Source: Parvibaculum sp964560165
Lineage (GTDB): Bacteria > Pseudomonadota > Alphaproteobacteria > Parvibaculales > Parvibaculaceae
Direction: 5' to 3'
Assembly (NCBI GenBank): GCA_964560165.1
Contig: CAZLLB010000221.1
Span: 1 to 5,414 of the forward strand
Length of the DNA stretch: 5,414 nucleotides
Part shown: one piece after another, positions 1 through 5,305 of the stretch
Layout: every line of letters starts with the position of its first letter
Numbering within the stretch: the stretch's first letter is position 1
Position numbers and translations under genes: made by a program
Notes under the pieces: model-generated
Database searches by the model: none
What the model was told of the DNA's origin: nothing
Seen by the model: only the letters and a program-made list of their open reading frames with translations

Positions 1-1204
1 GGCCGAATTCGGACATGCCGGAAATCTGCGTCGGCACGCGATCATGGGCAAAGCCCACATTCAGCGCGTCGATCACTCTGGCGATGTTTTCGGGGTCGTT
101 CATGTGGATGAAGTCGATGACGATGAGCCCGCCCGTGCCGCGCAGCCGCAACTGATAAACCACCTCGGCCACGGCTTCGAGATTGATGCTGACGCTCGTA
201 TCCTCAAGTCCGGTCGAGGCGGTGTAACGGCCCGAGTTGACGTCGATGGCAGTCAGCGCCTCGGTCGTCTCGATGGTGATCCAGCCGCCCGATTGCAGCT
301 CGACGCGCGGCTCCAGCGCCGCCTCGATCTCGCCGTCTATGTCGTAGAGCGAGAAGAGCGGCCCCGGCCCGTTGAAAAGCTGGATGCGATCGAGAAGCTC
401 CGGCATGGCGCGGCGGCAATAGCGCTGCGCCTCGCCGAATGCGTCGGCATTGTCGATCAAAACGCGCGACGTGTCGGTGCTGACATAGTCGCGCAAGGTT
501 TTGGAAACCGGGTCGAGATCGTGAAACACGACGCTCGGCGGGCTCACACGCTTCTGGATTTCGCGCACCTTGCGCCATTCCTCGGCAAGCTCGCGCGCAT
601 CCGCCGCAATGTCCTCGACCGTCGCGCCGATAGCCGCCGTGCGCACGATGAAGCCCGCAGGCTCGCCGGTAACGCCCATGGAGCCAAAGCGCGCCACCAT
701 CTCTTCCACCAGCGCCGTCAGGCGTTCGCGCTCCGCCTCGTCTTCGATGCGGCGCGACAGCGCGACGCCGGACTGGTTTGGCACCAGCACCAGCAGGCGG
801 CCCGGAATGGTGACATTGGCAGAAAGCCGCGCGCCCTTGTCGCCGATCGGGTCCTTCACCGCCTGCACCAGAATTGTCTGGCCCTCGGTGACGCAGGCGC
901 TGATCGGCGGCAGCACATGCTCGTCGAGATGCGTCAACTCGCAAAGACAGCGCGCCTCGCGCGCACCGAGGAAGCCCGCGCGCTCCAGTCCGATTTCAAC
1001 GAAGGCGGCCTGCATGCCGGGAAGCACACGCTGCACGCGGCCAAGGAAAATATTGCCAAGCAGCGAGTGGCCGGCACGGCCTGTCTTCGCCTTCAGGTCA
1101 TCTTCCATGGTGCGCTCGAGGATCAGCTCCACGGGACGGCCGTTCTCGACGACCGCTACGCGCGTCTCGCCGGGCCCCACATTGATCAGCACTTCCTCGG
1201 ACAT
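1..1204 (-). CDS. rng: Ribonuclease E/G family endoribonuclease (3' end outside window)
   Basis: Single-strand-specific endoribonuclease of the RNase E/G family, acting in the cytoplasm in rRNA maturation and mRNA decay. 401 codons are visible and the frame is still open at the left edge, so the C-terminus is missing. The N-terminus (MSEEVLINVGPGETRVAVVE) is followed by an S1-like RNA-binding region at about residues 45-135 (GNIFLGRVQRVLPGMQAAFV). R188-T189 in GFIVRTAA matches the 5'-monophosphate sensor of E. coli RNase E (R169/T170). The metal-binding aspartates are D321 (AIDVNSGR) and D364 (IVIDFIHM). Their 43-residue spacing equals that of D303/D346 in E. coli RNase E. The zinc-link CPxC motif would lie beyond the window. 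The ATG at 1204 has an AAGGG Shine-Dalgarno at 1210-1214, 5 nt away. The short N-terminus and the position after infA-maf suggest the compact RNase G-type paralogue rather than the long scaffold RNase E, but the missing C-terminus prevents proof. It is separated from maf by 246 nt containing a large hairpin. Confidence 0.95.
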   Translation of the reverse strand, partial: MSEEVLINVGPGETRVAVVENGRPVELILERTMEDDLKAKTGRAGHSLLGNIFLGRVQRVLPGMQAAFVEIGLERAGFLGAREARCLCELTHLDEHVLPPISACVTEGQTILVQAVKDPIGDKGARLSANVTIPGRLLVLVPNQSGVALSRRIEDEAERERLTALVEEMVARFGSMGVTGEPAGFIVRTAAIGATVEDIAADARELAEEWRKVREIQKRVSPPSVVFHDLDPVSKTLRDYVSTDTSRVLIDNADAFGEAQRYCRRAMPELLDRIQLFNGPGPLFSLYDIDGEIEAALEPRVELQSGGWITIETTEALTAIDVNSGRYTASTGLEDTSVSINLEAVAEVVYQLRLRGTGGLIVIDFIHMNDPENIARVIDALNVGFAHDRVPTQISGMSEFG

Positions 1205-1250
1205 GAAATCCCTTGAGCGATCCGTTTGCGCCCCGCGCGCTCGGCCACCC

Positions 1251-1279
1251 CTTAAAGTCTTTAGTACCCCGGAGGGCAA
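1251..1279 (-). promoter_or_regulatory. Weak candidate promoter for the RNase E/G gene
   Basis: On the minus strand, TTGCCC (1274-1279) and TTTAAG (1251-1256) are separated by 17 nt. Each matches 4 of 6 bases of the sigma-70 -35 and -10 consensus. The -10 box overlaps a small perfect palindrome, TAAAGACTTTA (1253-1263), which could be an operator or chance. The predicted transcript would begin about 40 nt upstream of the ATG at 1204, after the large hairpin. The match is weak and rests on position as much as on sequence. Confidence 0.25.
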
Positions 1280-1340
1280 TCCTAACATTCTTTGCCGTGG
1301 CGGCTAGGGCGGATCGGCATTGGGCCACCTTTCCCAAGCT

Positions 1341-1424
1341 CGTCATCACCCGGCTTGACCGGGTCATCCATCTCCACCGCCCACAAAGTGAAGATGGATG
1401 ACCCGGTCAAGCCGGGCCATGACG
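1341..1424. repeat. 84-nt intergenic inverted repeat (nested palindromes, REP/MITE-like)
   Basis: The 33-nt arms at 1341-1373 and 1392-1424 are inverted copies with 31 of 33 bases matching. The mismatches are the CA/GG pair near the outer ends. Beyond one further mismatch, CAC (1375-1377) pairs with GTG (1388-1390), leaving a 10-nt loop, so the whole element can fold into a hairpin of about 36 bp. Each arm also contains its own palindrome, CCCGG-CTTGA-CCGGG. Repeats of this CCCGG(N)CCGGG type are scattered between genes in many alphaproteobacterial genomes; that is recalled family knowledge, not tested here. It begins 26 nt after the maf stop and ends 136 nt before the RNase gene start. Neither strand has a T-tract after the stem, so it is not a classical intrinsic terminator, though it may attenuate transcription or serve as a processing site. 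No clear target-site duplication is visible. Confidence 0.93.
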
Positions 1425-1450
1425 CGATAGGATTTGAATGTAGATCGGTC

Positions 1451-2050
1451 CTAGAGCGAAAAACCCGCCCCCCGGAAACCCATCCCATTGAGCAGCGCGC
1501 TTGTCTCGAACAAGGGCAGGCCGACGACGCCGGAATAGCTTCCGGTCAGCAAGCGGACGAAAGCGCCCGCATGGCCCTGTATCGCATAGCCGCCCGCCTT
1601 GCCCTGCCATTCGCCGCCGACGATATAGTGTTCGGTCTCACTCGCCGAGAGGCGCTTGAAGGCGACACGGGTTTCGTTAACGCGCTCGGCGCGCTTGCCG
1701 TCCGGGCCGATCAGGGCGACCGCCGTATAGACGCGGTGCGCCCGGCCTGACAGTAGCGCCAGGCAGGCGCGGGCTTCCGCCTCCGTCTCGGCCTTGGGCA
1801 GAATGCGCCGCCCGCAGGCCACCACCGTATCGGCAGCAAGTACGAAAGCGCGGGGTTCGAGCCTTGCGACGGCTTCGGCCTTTTCTCGCGCGAGACGCAC
1901 GGCATGTGGACGCGGCAACTCGCCCTTCAGCGGCGCCTCGTCGAGATCGGCGGCGCGCACAGCGTCCGGCCTGACGCCGATCTGCTCAAGCAGAGCGAGG
2001 CGGCGCGGCGAAGCGCTGGCGAGGATGAGCTTATGTTTTTGAAGGGTCAT
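1451..2050 (-). CDS. maf: Maf-family nucleoside triphosphate pyrophosphatase (dTTP/UTP type)
   Basis: Cytoplasmic house-cleaning enzyme that hydrolyses non-canonical or excess nucleoside triphosphates to monophosphate and pyrophosphate. The 199-residue length is normal for the family. Motifs in order: the N-terminal substrate loop LASASPRRLALL (residues 10-21, with S12, S14, R16 and R17), REKAEAV (55-61), the acidic catalytic motif LAADTVV with D74, and GKAGGYAIQG (150-159) followed by GSYSGVVGLPL (170-180). The KAGxYxIQG and GSYxxVVGLPL signatures resemble E. coli YhdE (dTTP/UTP pyrophosphatase) more than YceF (m7GTP type), so the dTTPase/UTPase subclass is preferred; this is inference from motifs. 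The ATG at 2050 sits just ahead of the substrate loop, and its Shine-Dalgarno is weak. It follows infA by 75 nt, a spacing compatible with co-transcription. That gap holds a small perfect hairpin, CGGCG-ACA-CGCCG (2086-2098), with no T-tract. Confidence 0.96.
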   Translation of the reverse strand: MTLQKHKLILASASPRRLALLEQIGVRPDAVRAADLDEAPLKGELPRPHAVRLAREKAEAVARLEPRAFVLAADTVVACGRRILPKAETEAEARACLALLSGRAHRVYTAVALIGPDGKRAERVNETRVAFKRLSASETEHYIVGGEWQGKAGGYAIQGHAGAFVRLLTGSYSGVVGLPLFETSALLNGMGFRGAGFSL

Positions 2051-2125
2051 GGCGGGCTGTCAGGGCCAAACTCTGGGCTGGGCCGCGGCGTGTCGCCGGG
2101 GGTCTTCGCAAAGCGACCCGGAGGC

Positions 2126-2344
2126 TCACTTGAAACGATAAGTGATCCGCCCTTTGGTCAGATCATAGGGCGTCATTTCAACCAGAACTTTGTCGCCAGC
2201 CAGCACGCGGATGCGGTTCTTGCGCATCTTGCCTGCCGTGTGGGCAATGATTTCGTGGTCGTTCTCAAGCTTTACCCGGAAGGTCGCGTTCGGTAGCAAT
2301 TCCGACACGGTGCCCGGAAACTCAAGCAGTTCTTCCTTAGCCAT
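2126..2344 (-). CDS. infA: Translation initiation factor IF-1
   Basis: Small OB-fold protein that binds the A site of the 30S subunit and cooperates with IF-2 and IF-3 during translation initiation. At 72 residues it has exactly the usual bacterial length. Diagnostic segments are the MAKEELLEFPGTV start, LLPNATFRVKLEN (16-28), HTAGKMRKNRIRVLAGDKV (35-53) and EMTPYDLTKGRITYRFK at the end, all nearly colinear with E. coli IF-1. The ATG at 2344 is preceded by a strong Shine-Dalgarno, AAAGGA at 2351-2356, 6 nt away. It lies 126 nt downstream of the phosphatase-family gene, which leaves room for its own promoter, and is followed by maf. The infA-maf-RNase E/G order is, from memory, a recurrent arrangement in Hyphomicrobiales. 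Nothing about the gene is unusual. Confidence 0.99.
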   Translation of the reverse strand: MAKEELLEFPGTVSELLPNATFRVKLENDHEIIAHTAGKMRKNRIRVLAGDKVLVEMTPYDLTKGRITYRFK

Positions 2345-2369
2345 TCAAATTCCTTTGAGATTTGGCGGG

Positions 2370-2398
2370 AGAATGATCACAAAGCCAGCCGAAATCAA
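2370..2398 (-). promoter_or_regulatory. Candidate sigma-70-type promoter for infA
   Basis: On the minus strand, TTGATT (2393-2398, preceded by C, giving the alphaproteobacterial-like CTTGAT) and CATTCT (2370-2375) are separated by 17 nt. Transcription would start about 20 nt before the infA ATG, leaving a short leader that contains the AAAGGA ribosome binding site. The -35 is good and the -10 is mediocre. Its position in the 126-nt gap before a highly expressed translation factor gene supports the call. Confidence 0.45.
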
Positions 2399-2470
2399 GG
2401 GCGGCGAAGGCTTTGGCCACCATGGACCGGCTCAAATCGTTGATTTTGCGCGAGAATCCGCCTGTCCGGC

Positions 2471-2944
2471 CTAGCTGCCGAGCTTTTCGCGCGCTCCGAA
2501 GCGGGTTTCGATCATCTGGCCAAGCTCATCGCGCAGGCGGCGATAGGCCTCCAACCGCTGTTCGCGCGAGCCGCGCTCGCCTGCCGCGAAGGGATCGAGC
2601 GTCGGCCAGAACTCAATATCCACGGCCTGCCCTCGGGCGAGCGCCTCCACCCGGTCGCGCGATTCGGGCGTCAGGCAGATTACCAGATCGAAGGAACCGA
2701 TATCGGTCGCGTCGATGGCCAGCGGCCTATCCGTCGCCATGTCGATACCAATTTCAGACATGACGGTGATCGCAAAGGGGTCGCGCTCGGCAGGCTCAAG
2801 CCCCGCGCTATCAACGAAGATGCGCTTGCCGTAGAGCGATTTCACCAGCGCCTCGGCCATGGGCGAGCGCACCGCGTTGAGGTTGCAGGTGAAGAGAACG
2901 GAGCCCGGCAGGGCTTTCTTTTCTGATGGCGCTCGGGTCGTCAC
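2471..2944 (-). CDS. Low-molecular-weight protein tyrosine phosphatase family protein (often labelled arsenate reductase)
   Basis: 157-residue protein of the LMW phosphotyrosine phosphatase fold (COG0394-like). The P-loop CX5RS is C20-NLNAV-R26-S27, followed by PMAEAL, and the general-acid motif is D117-P118 in FWPTLDPFA. DSAGLEP (45-51) and LVICLTPESRDRV (87-99) are further family segments. Compared with the classic CxGNxCRS loop, the glycine is leucine and the second cysteine is valine, while the asparagine N23 is kept. The only cysteines are C20 and C90, so the cysteine relay of thioredoxin-linked arsenate reductases is absent. The actual substrate is unknown and could be a phosphoprotein or small phosphoester. 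The start is GTG at 2944, supported by AAGGG at 2953-2957; no later start would keep the P-loop in proper context. It lies only 4 nt after the UPF0262 stop, so the two are probably translationally coupled. Confidence 0.88.
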   Translation of the reverse strand: MTTRAPSEKKALPGSVLFTCNLNAVRSPMAEALVKSLYGKRIFVDSAGLEPAERDPFAITVMSEIGIDMATDRPLAIDATDIGSFDLVICLTPESRDRVEALARGQAVDIEFWPTLDPFAAGERGSREQRLEAYRRLRDELGQMIETRFGAREKLGS

Positions 2945-2948
2945 GGCC

Positions 2949-3437
2949 TCAACCCTTGATATGCAGTACGCAGATCAGTGTGAAAAGGCGGCGCGCGGTA
3001 TCGAAATCGAGTTCGACCTTGCCACTCAGACGCTCCTTCAAAAGCTCTGAACCCTCGTTATGCAGCCCCCGGCGGCCCATGTCGATCGCTTCGATCTGGG
3101 TGGGTGCCGCAGTCTTGATCGCGTCATAGTAGCTTTCGCAAATCAGGAAGTAGTCCTTGATGATCTTTCGGAAGGGCGTCAGCGACAGCATGATCTTGCC
3201 GTGCTCAGTGCCCCCTTCAAGGCGAATATCAAAGACGAGGCGGCTCTCTTCGATGGCGATGTGAAGCAGATAGGGCCCGCCGCCGCTGCCATTGGGCGTA
3301 AAGCTGTTTTCTTCGAGCAGATCGAAGATCGCGACCTTGCGCTCATGTTCAACATCTGGACTGCGGCGCATGACGGTACGCTCGTCGAGCACCAGCTCGG
3401 CGATACGGTATCGTGACTTGCCTTCTCCGCTATCCAA
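2949..3437 (-). CDS. UPF0262 family protein, function unknown
   Basis: 162-residue soluble protein matching, from memory, the UPF0262 family of alphaproteobacteria. Recognisable segments are LVLDERTVMRRSPDVEHERK (15-34), FDLLEENSFTPNG (38-50), LSLTPFRKIIKDYFLICESY (84-103), IEAIDMGRRGLHNEGSELLK (115-134) and the C-terminal DTARRLFTLICVLHIKG. No signal peptide, membrane segment or known catalytic motif is visible. The start is TTG at 3437: there is no in-frame ATG before the conserved N-terminal block, a stop lies upstream at 3483-3485, and AGGG at 3446-3449 is 8 nt away. The next in-frame ATG (M23) would cut into the conserved region. It is followed after 4 nt by the phosphatase-family gene. 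This pairing, downstream of hisD, is what I recall as a conserved neighbourhood in the order, but no biochemical role can be inferred. Confidence 0.9.
   Translation of the reverse strand: MDSGEGKSRYRIAELVLDERTVMRRSPDVEHERKVAIFDLLEENSFTPNGSGGGPYLLHIAIEESRLVFDIRLEGGTEHGKIMLSLTPFRKIIKDYFLICESYYDAIKTAAPTQIEAIDMGRRGLHNEGSELLKERLSGKVELDFDTARRLFTLICVLHIKG
2953..2957 (-). promoter_or_regulatory. Ribosome binding site for the GTG-started phosphatase gene
   Basis: AAGGG on the minus strand lies 8 nt before the GTG at 2944, within the last two sense codons of UPF0262 (reading ATC AAG GGT TGA). It supports the GTG start and implies coupled translation of the two genes. Confidence 0.7.
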
Positions 3438-3445
3438 TTGGAACG

Positions 3446-3449
3446 CCCT
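3446..3449 (-). promoter_or_regulatory. Ribosome binding site deciding the TTG start of UPF0262
   Basis: AGGG on the minus strand lies 8 nt before the TTG at 3437. It is the best Shine-Dalgarno-like match in front of the conserved N-terminal block and is the main reason for choosing this non-ATG start. Confidence 0.6.
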
Positions 3450-3514
3450 GTTGACGGTGATCGGAGCTTGTAACGGGCCACTCTATGACGAATTGCCGGA
3501 GAGAGGCGAGTGGC

Positions 3515-3582
3515 GGACTTGATTTGTTGCGCCGGATCGATACCGACCGGGCTTTATTTATTAAGTCGGATCGATACCGACC
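3515..3582 (-). repeat. 34-nt imperfect tandem duplication covering the hisD 3' end
   Basis: On the minus strand, unit 1 (3549-3582) carries the last codons of hisD, its TAA stop and 5 nt beyond. Unit 2 (3515-3548) follows directly. The first 16 nt, GGTCGGTATCGATCCG, are identical in both; the remaining 18 nt differ at 6 positions, giving 28 of 34 overall. Unit 1 encodes the normal HisD ending SVSIRLNK. Unit 2 in the matching frame would read SVSIRRNKSS with no stop, but the 34-nt period shifts it out of the hisD frame. It therefore looks like an old duplication whose second copy has drifted as non-coding DNA. The rest of the 116-nt hisD-UPF0262 gap contains a 7-bp inverted repeat (3477-3483 with 3508-3514) and no clear promoter. 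Confidence 0.88.
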
Positions 3583-4846
3583 TGCCATGCGCGTCCAGCC
3601 CCTCGGCGGTGGCAAGCGCCACGGCGGCGGGACCGATGGCGGCCAATGAGGCCGCATCGCAACGGACGATGGAGGTCCGCTTCATGAAATCGAGCACATT
3701 GAGGCCCGACGAAAAGCGGGCACTACGCGCCGTCGGCAGGACGTGATTCGAGCCTGCGACATAATCCCCGATCGCCTCCGGGGTGTAGCGGCCCAAAAAT
3801 ATTGCCCCCGCATTCCGGATTTTCGCCGCCATGGGCTCGGGGTCATCGAGAGCGATCTCCAGATGCTCAGGCGCGAGGCGATCAACCAGAGGGATAGCGT
3901 CGTCGATCGCCTTCACGACGATGATGGCACCGAAATCTTGCCAGCTACGTGTTGCAGTCGTCTGGCGCGGCAGTGACGACAACTGACGGACAACTTCGGC
4001 ATCCACACGCAACGCGAAATCGGCGTCATCGGTGATCAGGATCGACTGCGAGCTTTCATCGTGCTCGGCCTGCGAAAGCAGGTCGGCTGCGATCCATGCG
4101 GGGTCGTTATCCCCATCTGCCACAACGAGAATTTCGGACGGACCGGCAATCATGTCGATGCCGACCGTGCCGAAAACCTGCCGTTTCGCCGCCGCCACCC
4201 AGGCGTTTCCAGGCCCGACGATCTTATCCACGGGGCTGATCGTCGCCGTGCCGTAAGCCAGGGCCGCCACGGCTTGCGCGCCGCCGACACGATAGACTTC
4301 ATCCACACCGGCGAGACGCGCGGCGGCGAGAACCAGCGGATTCACCTTCCCGTCCGGCATCGGCACGACCATGACGATGCGCTCGACGCCCGCAACTTTC
4401 GCCGGCACCGCGTTCATCAAGACTGAGCTTGGATAGTTCGCCGTGCCGCCCGGCACATAGAGGCCCACGGCGCCAACCGGCGTCCAGCGGTGACCGAGTT
4501 CAACACCCATATCGTCTGTATAGCGAGCGTCCACCGGCTTTTGGCGCGCGTGATAGGCTTCGATACGCGCCTTGGCGAGTTTCAGCGCATCGAGCGTCTG
4601 CGTATCGCAAGCCTTCACCGCCGCATCGAGATCGGCATCTGGAACGCGCAAATCCGTCGCCGTCAGCGAGACGCGGTCGAATTTATTCGTCAGTTCGACC
4701 AGAGCGTCGTCACCACGCGCACGCACGTCAGAAATGATTTTTTCAACCGCTGCGTTGACGTCAACGGAGGCTTCGCGCTTTGCGCCGAGAAGCGTTTGGA
4801 AGGCCTTTTCAAAGCCTTTATCGCTTGCATCTAACCGGATGGCCAT
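3554..4846 (-). CDS. hisD: Histidinol dehydrogenase
   Basis: Catalyses the last two steps of histidine biosynthesis, oxidising L-histidinol through histidinal to L-histidine with two NAD+, as a zinc-dependent cytoplasmic homodimer. The 430-residue product from the ATG at 4846 has the typical length. Zinc ligands are Q259, H262, D361 and H420, and the catalytic pair is E327-H328 (APEHLEIAL), each within one residue of the E. coli positions (Q259, H262, D360, H419, E326/H327). Other family blocks are GLYVPGGTANYPSSVLMN (128-145), GPGNAWVAAAKR (211-222), GIDMIAGPSEIL (229-240) and HVLPTARSARFSSGL (368-382). An in-frame TTG at 4894 would add 16 residues but overlap DUF2948, and MAIRLD is the family-like start, so 4846 is preferred. 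The Shine-Dalgarno is poor; the DUF2948 stop lies 8 nt upstream, suggesting translational coupling. Its 3' end is partly duplicated downstream. Confidence 0.98.
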   Translation of the reverse strand: MAIRLDASDKGFEKAFQTLLGAKREASVDVNAAVEKIISDVRARGDDALVELTNKFDRVSLTATDLRVPDADLDAAVKACDTQTLDALKLAKARIEAYHARQKPVDARYTDDMGVELGHRWTPVGAVGLYVPGGTANYPSSVLMNAVPAKVAGVERIVMVVPMPDGKVNPLVLAAARLAGVDEVYRVGGAQAVAALAYGTATISPVDKIVGPGNAWVAAAKRQVFGTVGIDMIAGPSEILVVADGDNDPAWIAADLLSQAEHDESSQSILITDDADFALRVDAEVVRQLSSLPRQTTATRSWQDFGAIIVVKAIDDAIPLVDRLAPEHLEIALDDPEPMAAKIRNAGAIFLGRYTPEAIGDYVAGSNHVLPTARSARFSSGLNVLDFMKRTSIVRCDAASLAAIGPAAVALATAEGLDAHGRSVSIRLNK

Positions 4847-4854
4847 TTTGTATT

Positions 4855-5289
4855 CTACTTCAGATCGTGATCGGGCAGGCTCGGCGTTTCCCAAACCAGG
4901 CCGAGGTCTGACAGATGGGCATCGAGCGCCTCAACCTCAAGCCTGATCTCGCCGCCGCCGGAAAAGGTCAGCGTGACTATACCCGATGGCGCATTCAATT
5001 CGTCGAAGCGGATTGCAAGCAGATTGAGCACACCGTCCGGCCTGTCTTGCGAGATGTTGCGCGCGCGGGCGACATCGACATTTTCAAAATGAAGACCGGC
5101 GCGGGTACGCTGATGTTTATTCGTATGCTCCGTCTCACCTTCCCAGCGGAAGCGGTTAACCACCATCGCAAAGCGGCGTGCATGGGGCAGGAAAGCCAGA
5201 TCGCTGACGCGCGTTACCGCGTCCTGAAGACAGGTCGAGATGACTTCGATGTCGATCGCATCTTCCGCGCTGAGGCGTAAATCGCTCAT
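4855..5289 (-). CDS. DUF2948 family protein, function unknown
   Basis: 144-residue protein that I recognise as the alphaproteobacterial DUF2948 family. The N-terminal half carries the characteristic DIEVISTCLQDAVTRVSDLA (13-32) and RRFAMVVNRFRWE (38-50). The C-terminal part has DGVLNLLAIRF (85-95), VTLTFSGGGEIRLEVEALD (105-123) and HLSDLGLVW (125-133), a mix of predicted strands that suggests a small globular beta-rich fold. There are no membrane segments, signal peptide or obvious catalytic residues. The ATG at 5289 follows the murA stop by 16 nt, and its own stop is 8 nt before the hisD ATG, so it is almost certainly co-transcribed with both. The Shine-Dalgarno is modest (GGA about 10 nt upstream). 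The function is unknown, and its neighbours give no consistent pathway because they belong to cell wall and histidine synthesis. Confidence 0.92.
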   Translation of the reverse strand: MSDLRLSAEDAIDIEVISTCLQDAVTRVSDLAFLPHARRFAMVVNRFRWEGETEHTNKHQRTRAGLHFENVDVARARNISQDRPDGVLNLLAIRFDELNAPSGIVTLTFSGGGEIRLEVEALDAHLSDLGLVWETPSLPDHDLK

Positions 5290-5305
5290 CTATCCGCTTT
5301 CCGTG

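Noticed and set aside
44..1216. A 390-residue open frame on the plus strand
   Set aside because: It lies opposite the RNase E/G gene, whose minus-strand translation has S1, 5'-sensor and catalytic motifs. The plus-strand product is rich in Arg, Ala and His without any recognisable domain, as expected for an antisense shadow in GC-rich DNA.
1341..1424. The large hairpin as a rho-independent terminator of maf
   Set aside because: No run of T follows the stem on either strand, and the stem is much longer than usual for a terminator. An effect on transcription is possible, but the canonical form is missing.
1292..1750. A 152-residue plus-strand open frame running from the maf-rng gap into maf
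   Set aside because: Its N-terminal part is a translation of the palindromic repeat (MDDPVKPG-type peptide) and the rest is antisense to maf. No ribosome binding site or family resemblance is seen.
3477..3514. 7-bp inverted repeat (GCCACTC / GAGTGGC) in the hisD-UPF0262 gap as an operator or terminator
   Set aside because: The stem is short, the loop is 24 nt and there is no T-tract, so chance is a sufficient explanation.
3430..3657. A 75-residue minus-strand open frame across the hisD-UPF0262 gap
   Set aside because: It overlaps the hisD end in another frame and exists because of the 34-nt duplication. It has no family resemblance or credible start.
4847..4894. A longer hisD start at a TTG codon
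   Set aside because: It would add 16 residues unlike the HisD N-terminus and overlap the DUF2948 coding region. The ATG at 4846 gives the family length of 430 and catalytic residue positions within one of E. coli HisD.
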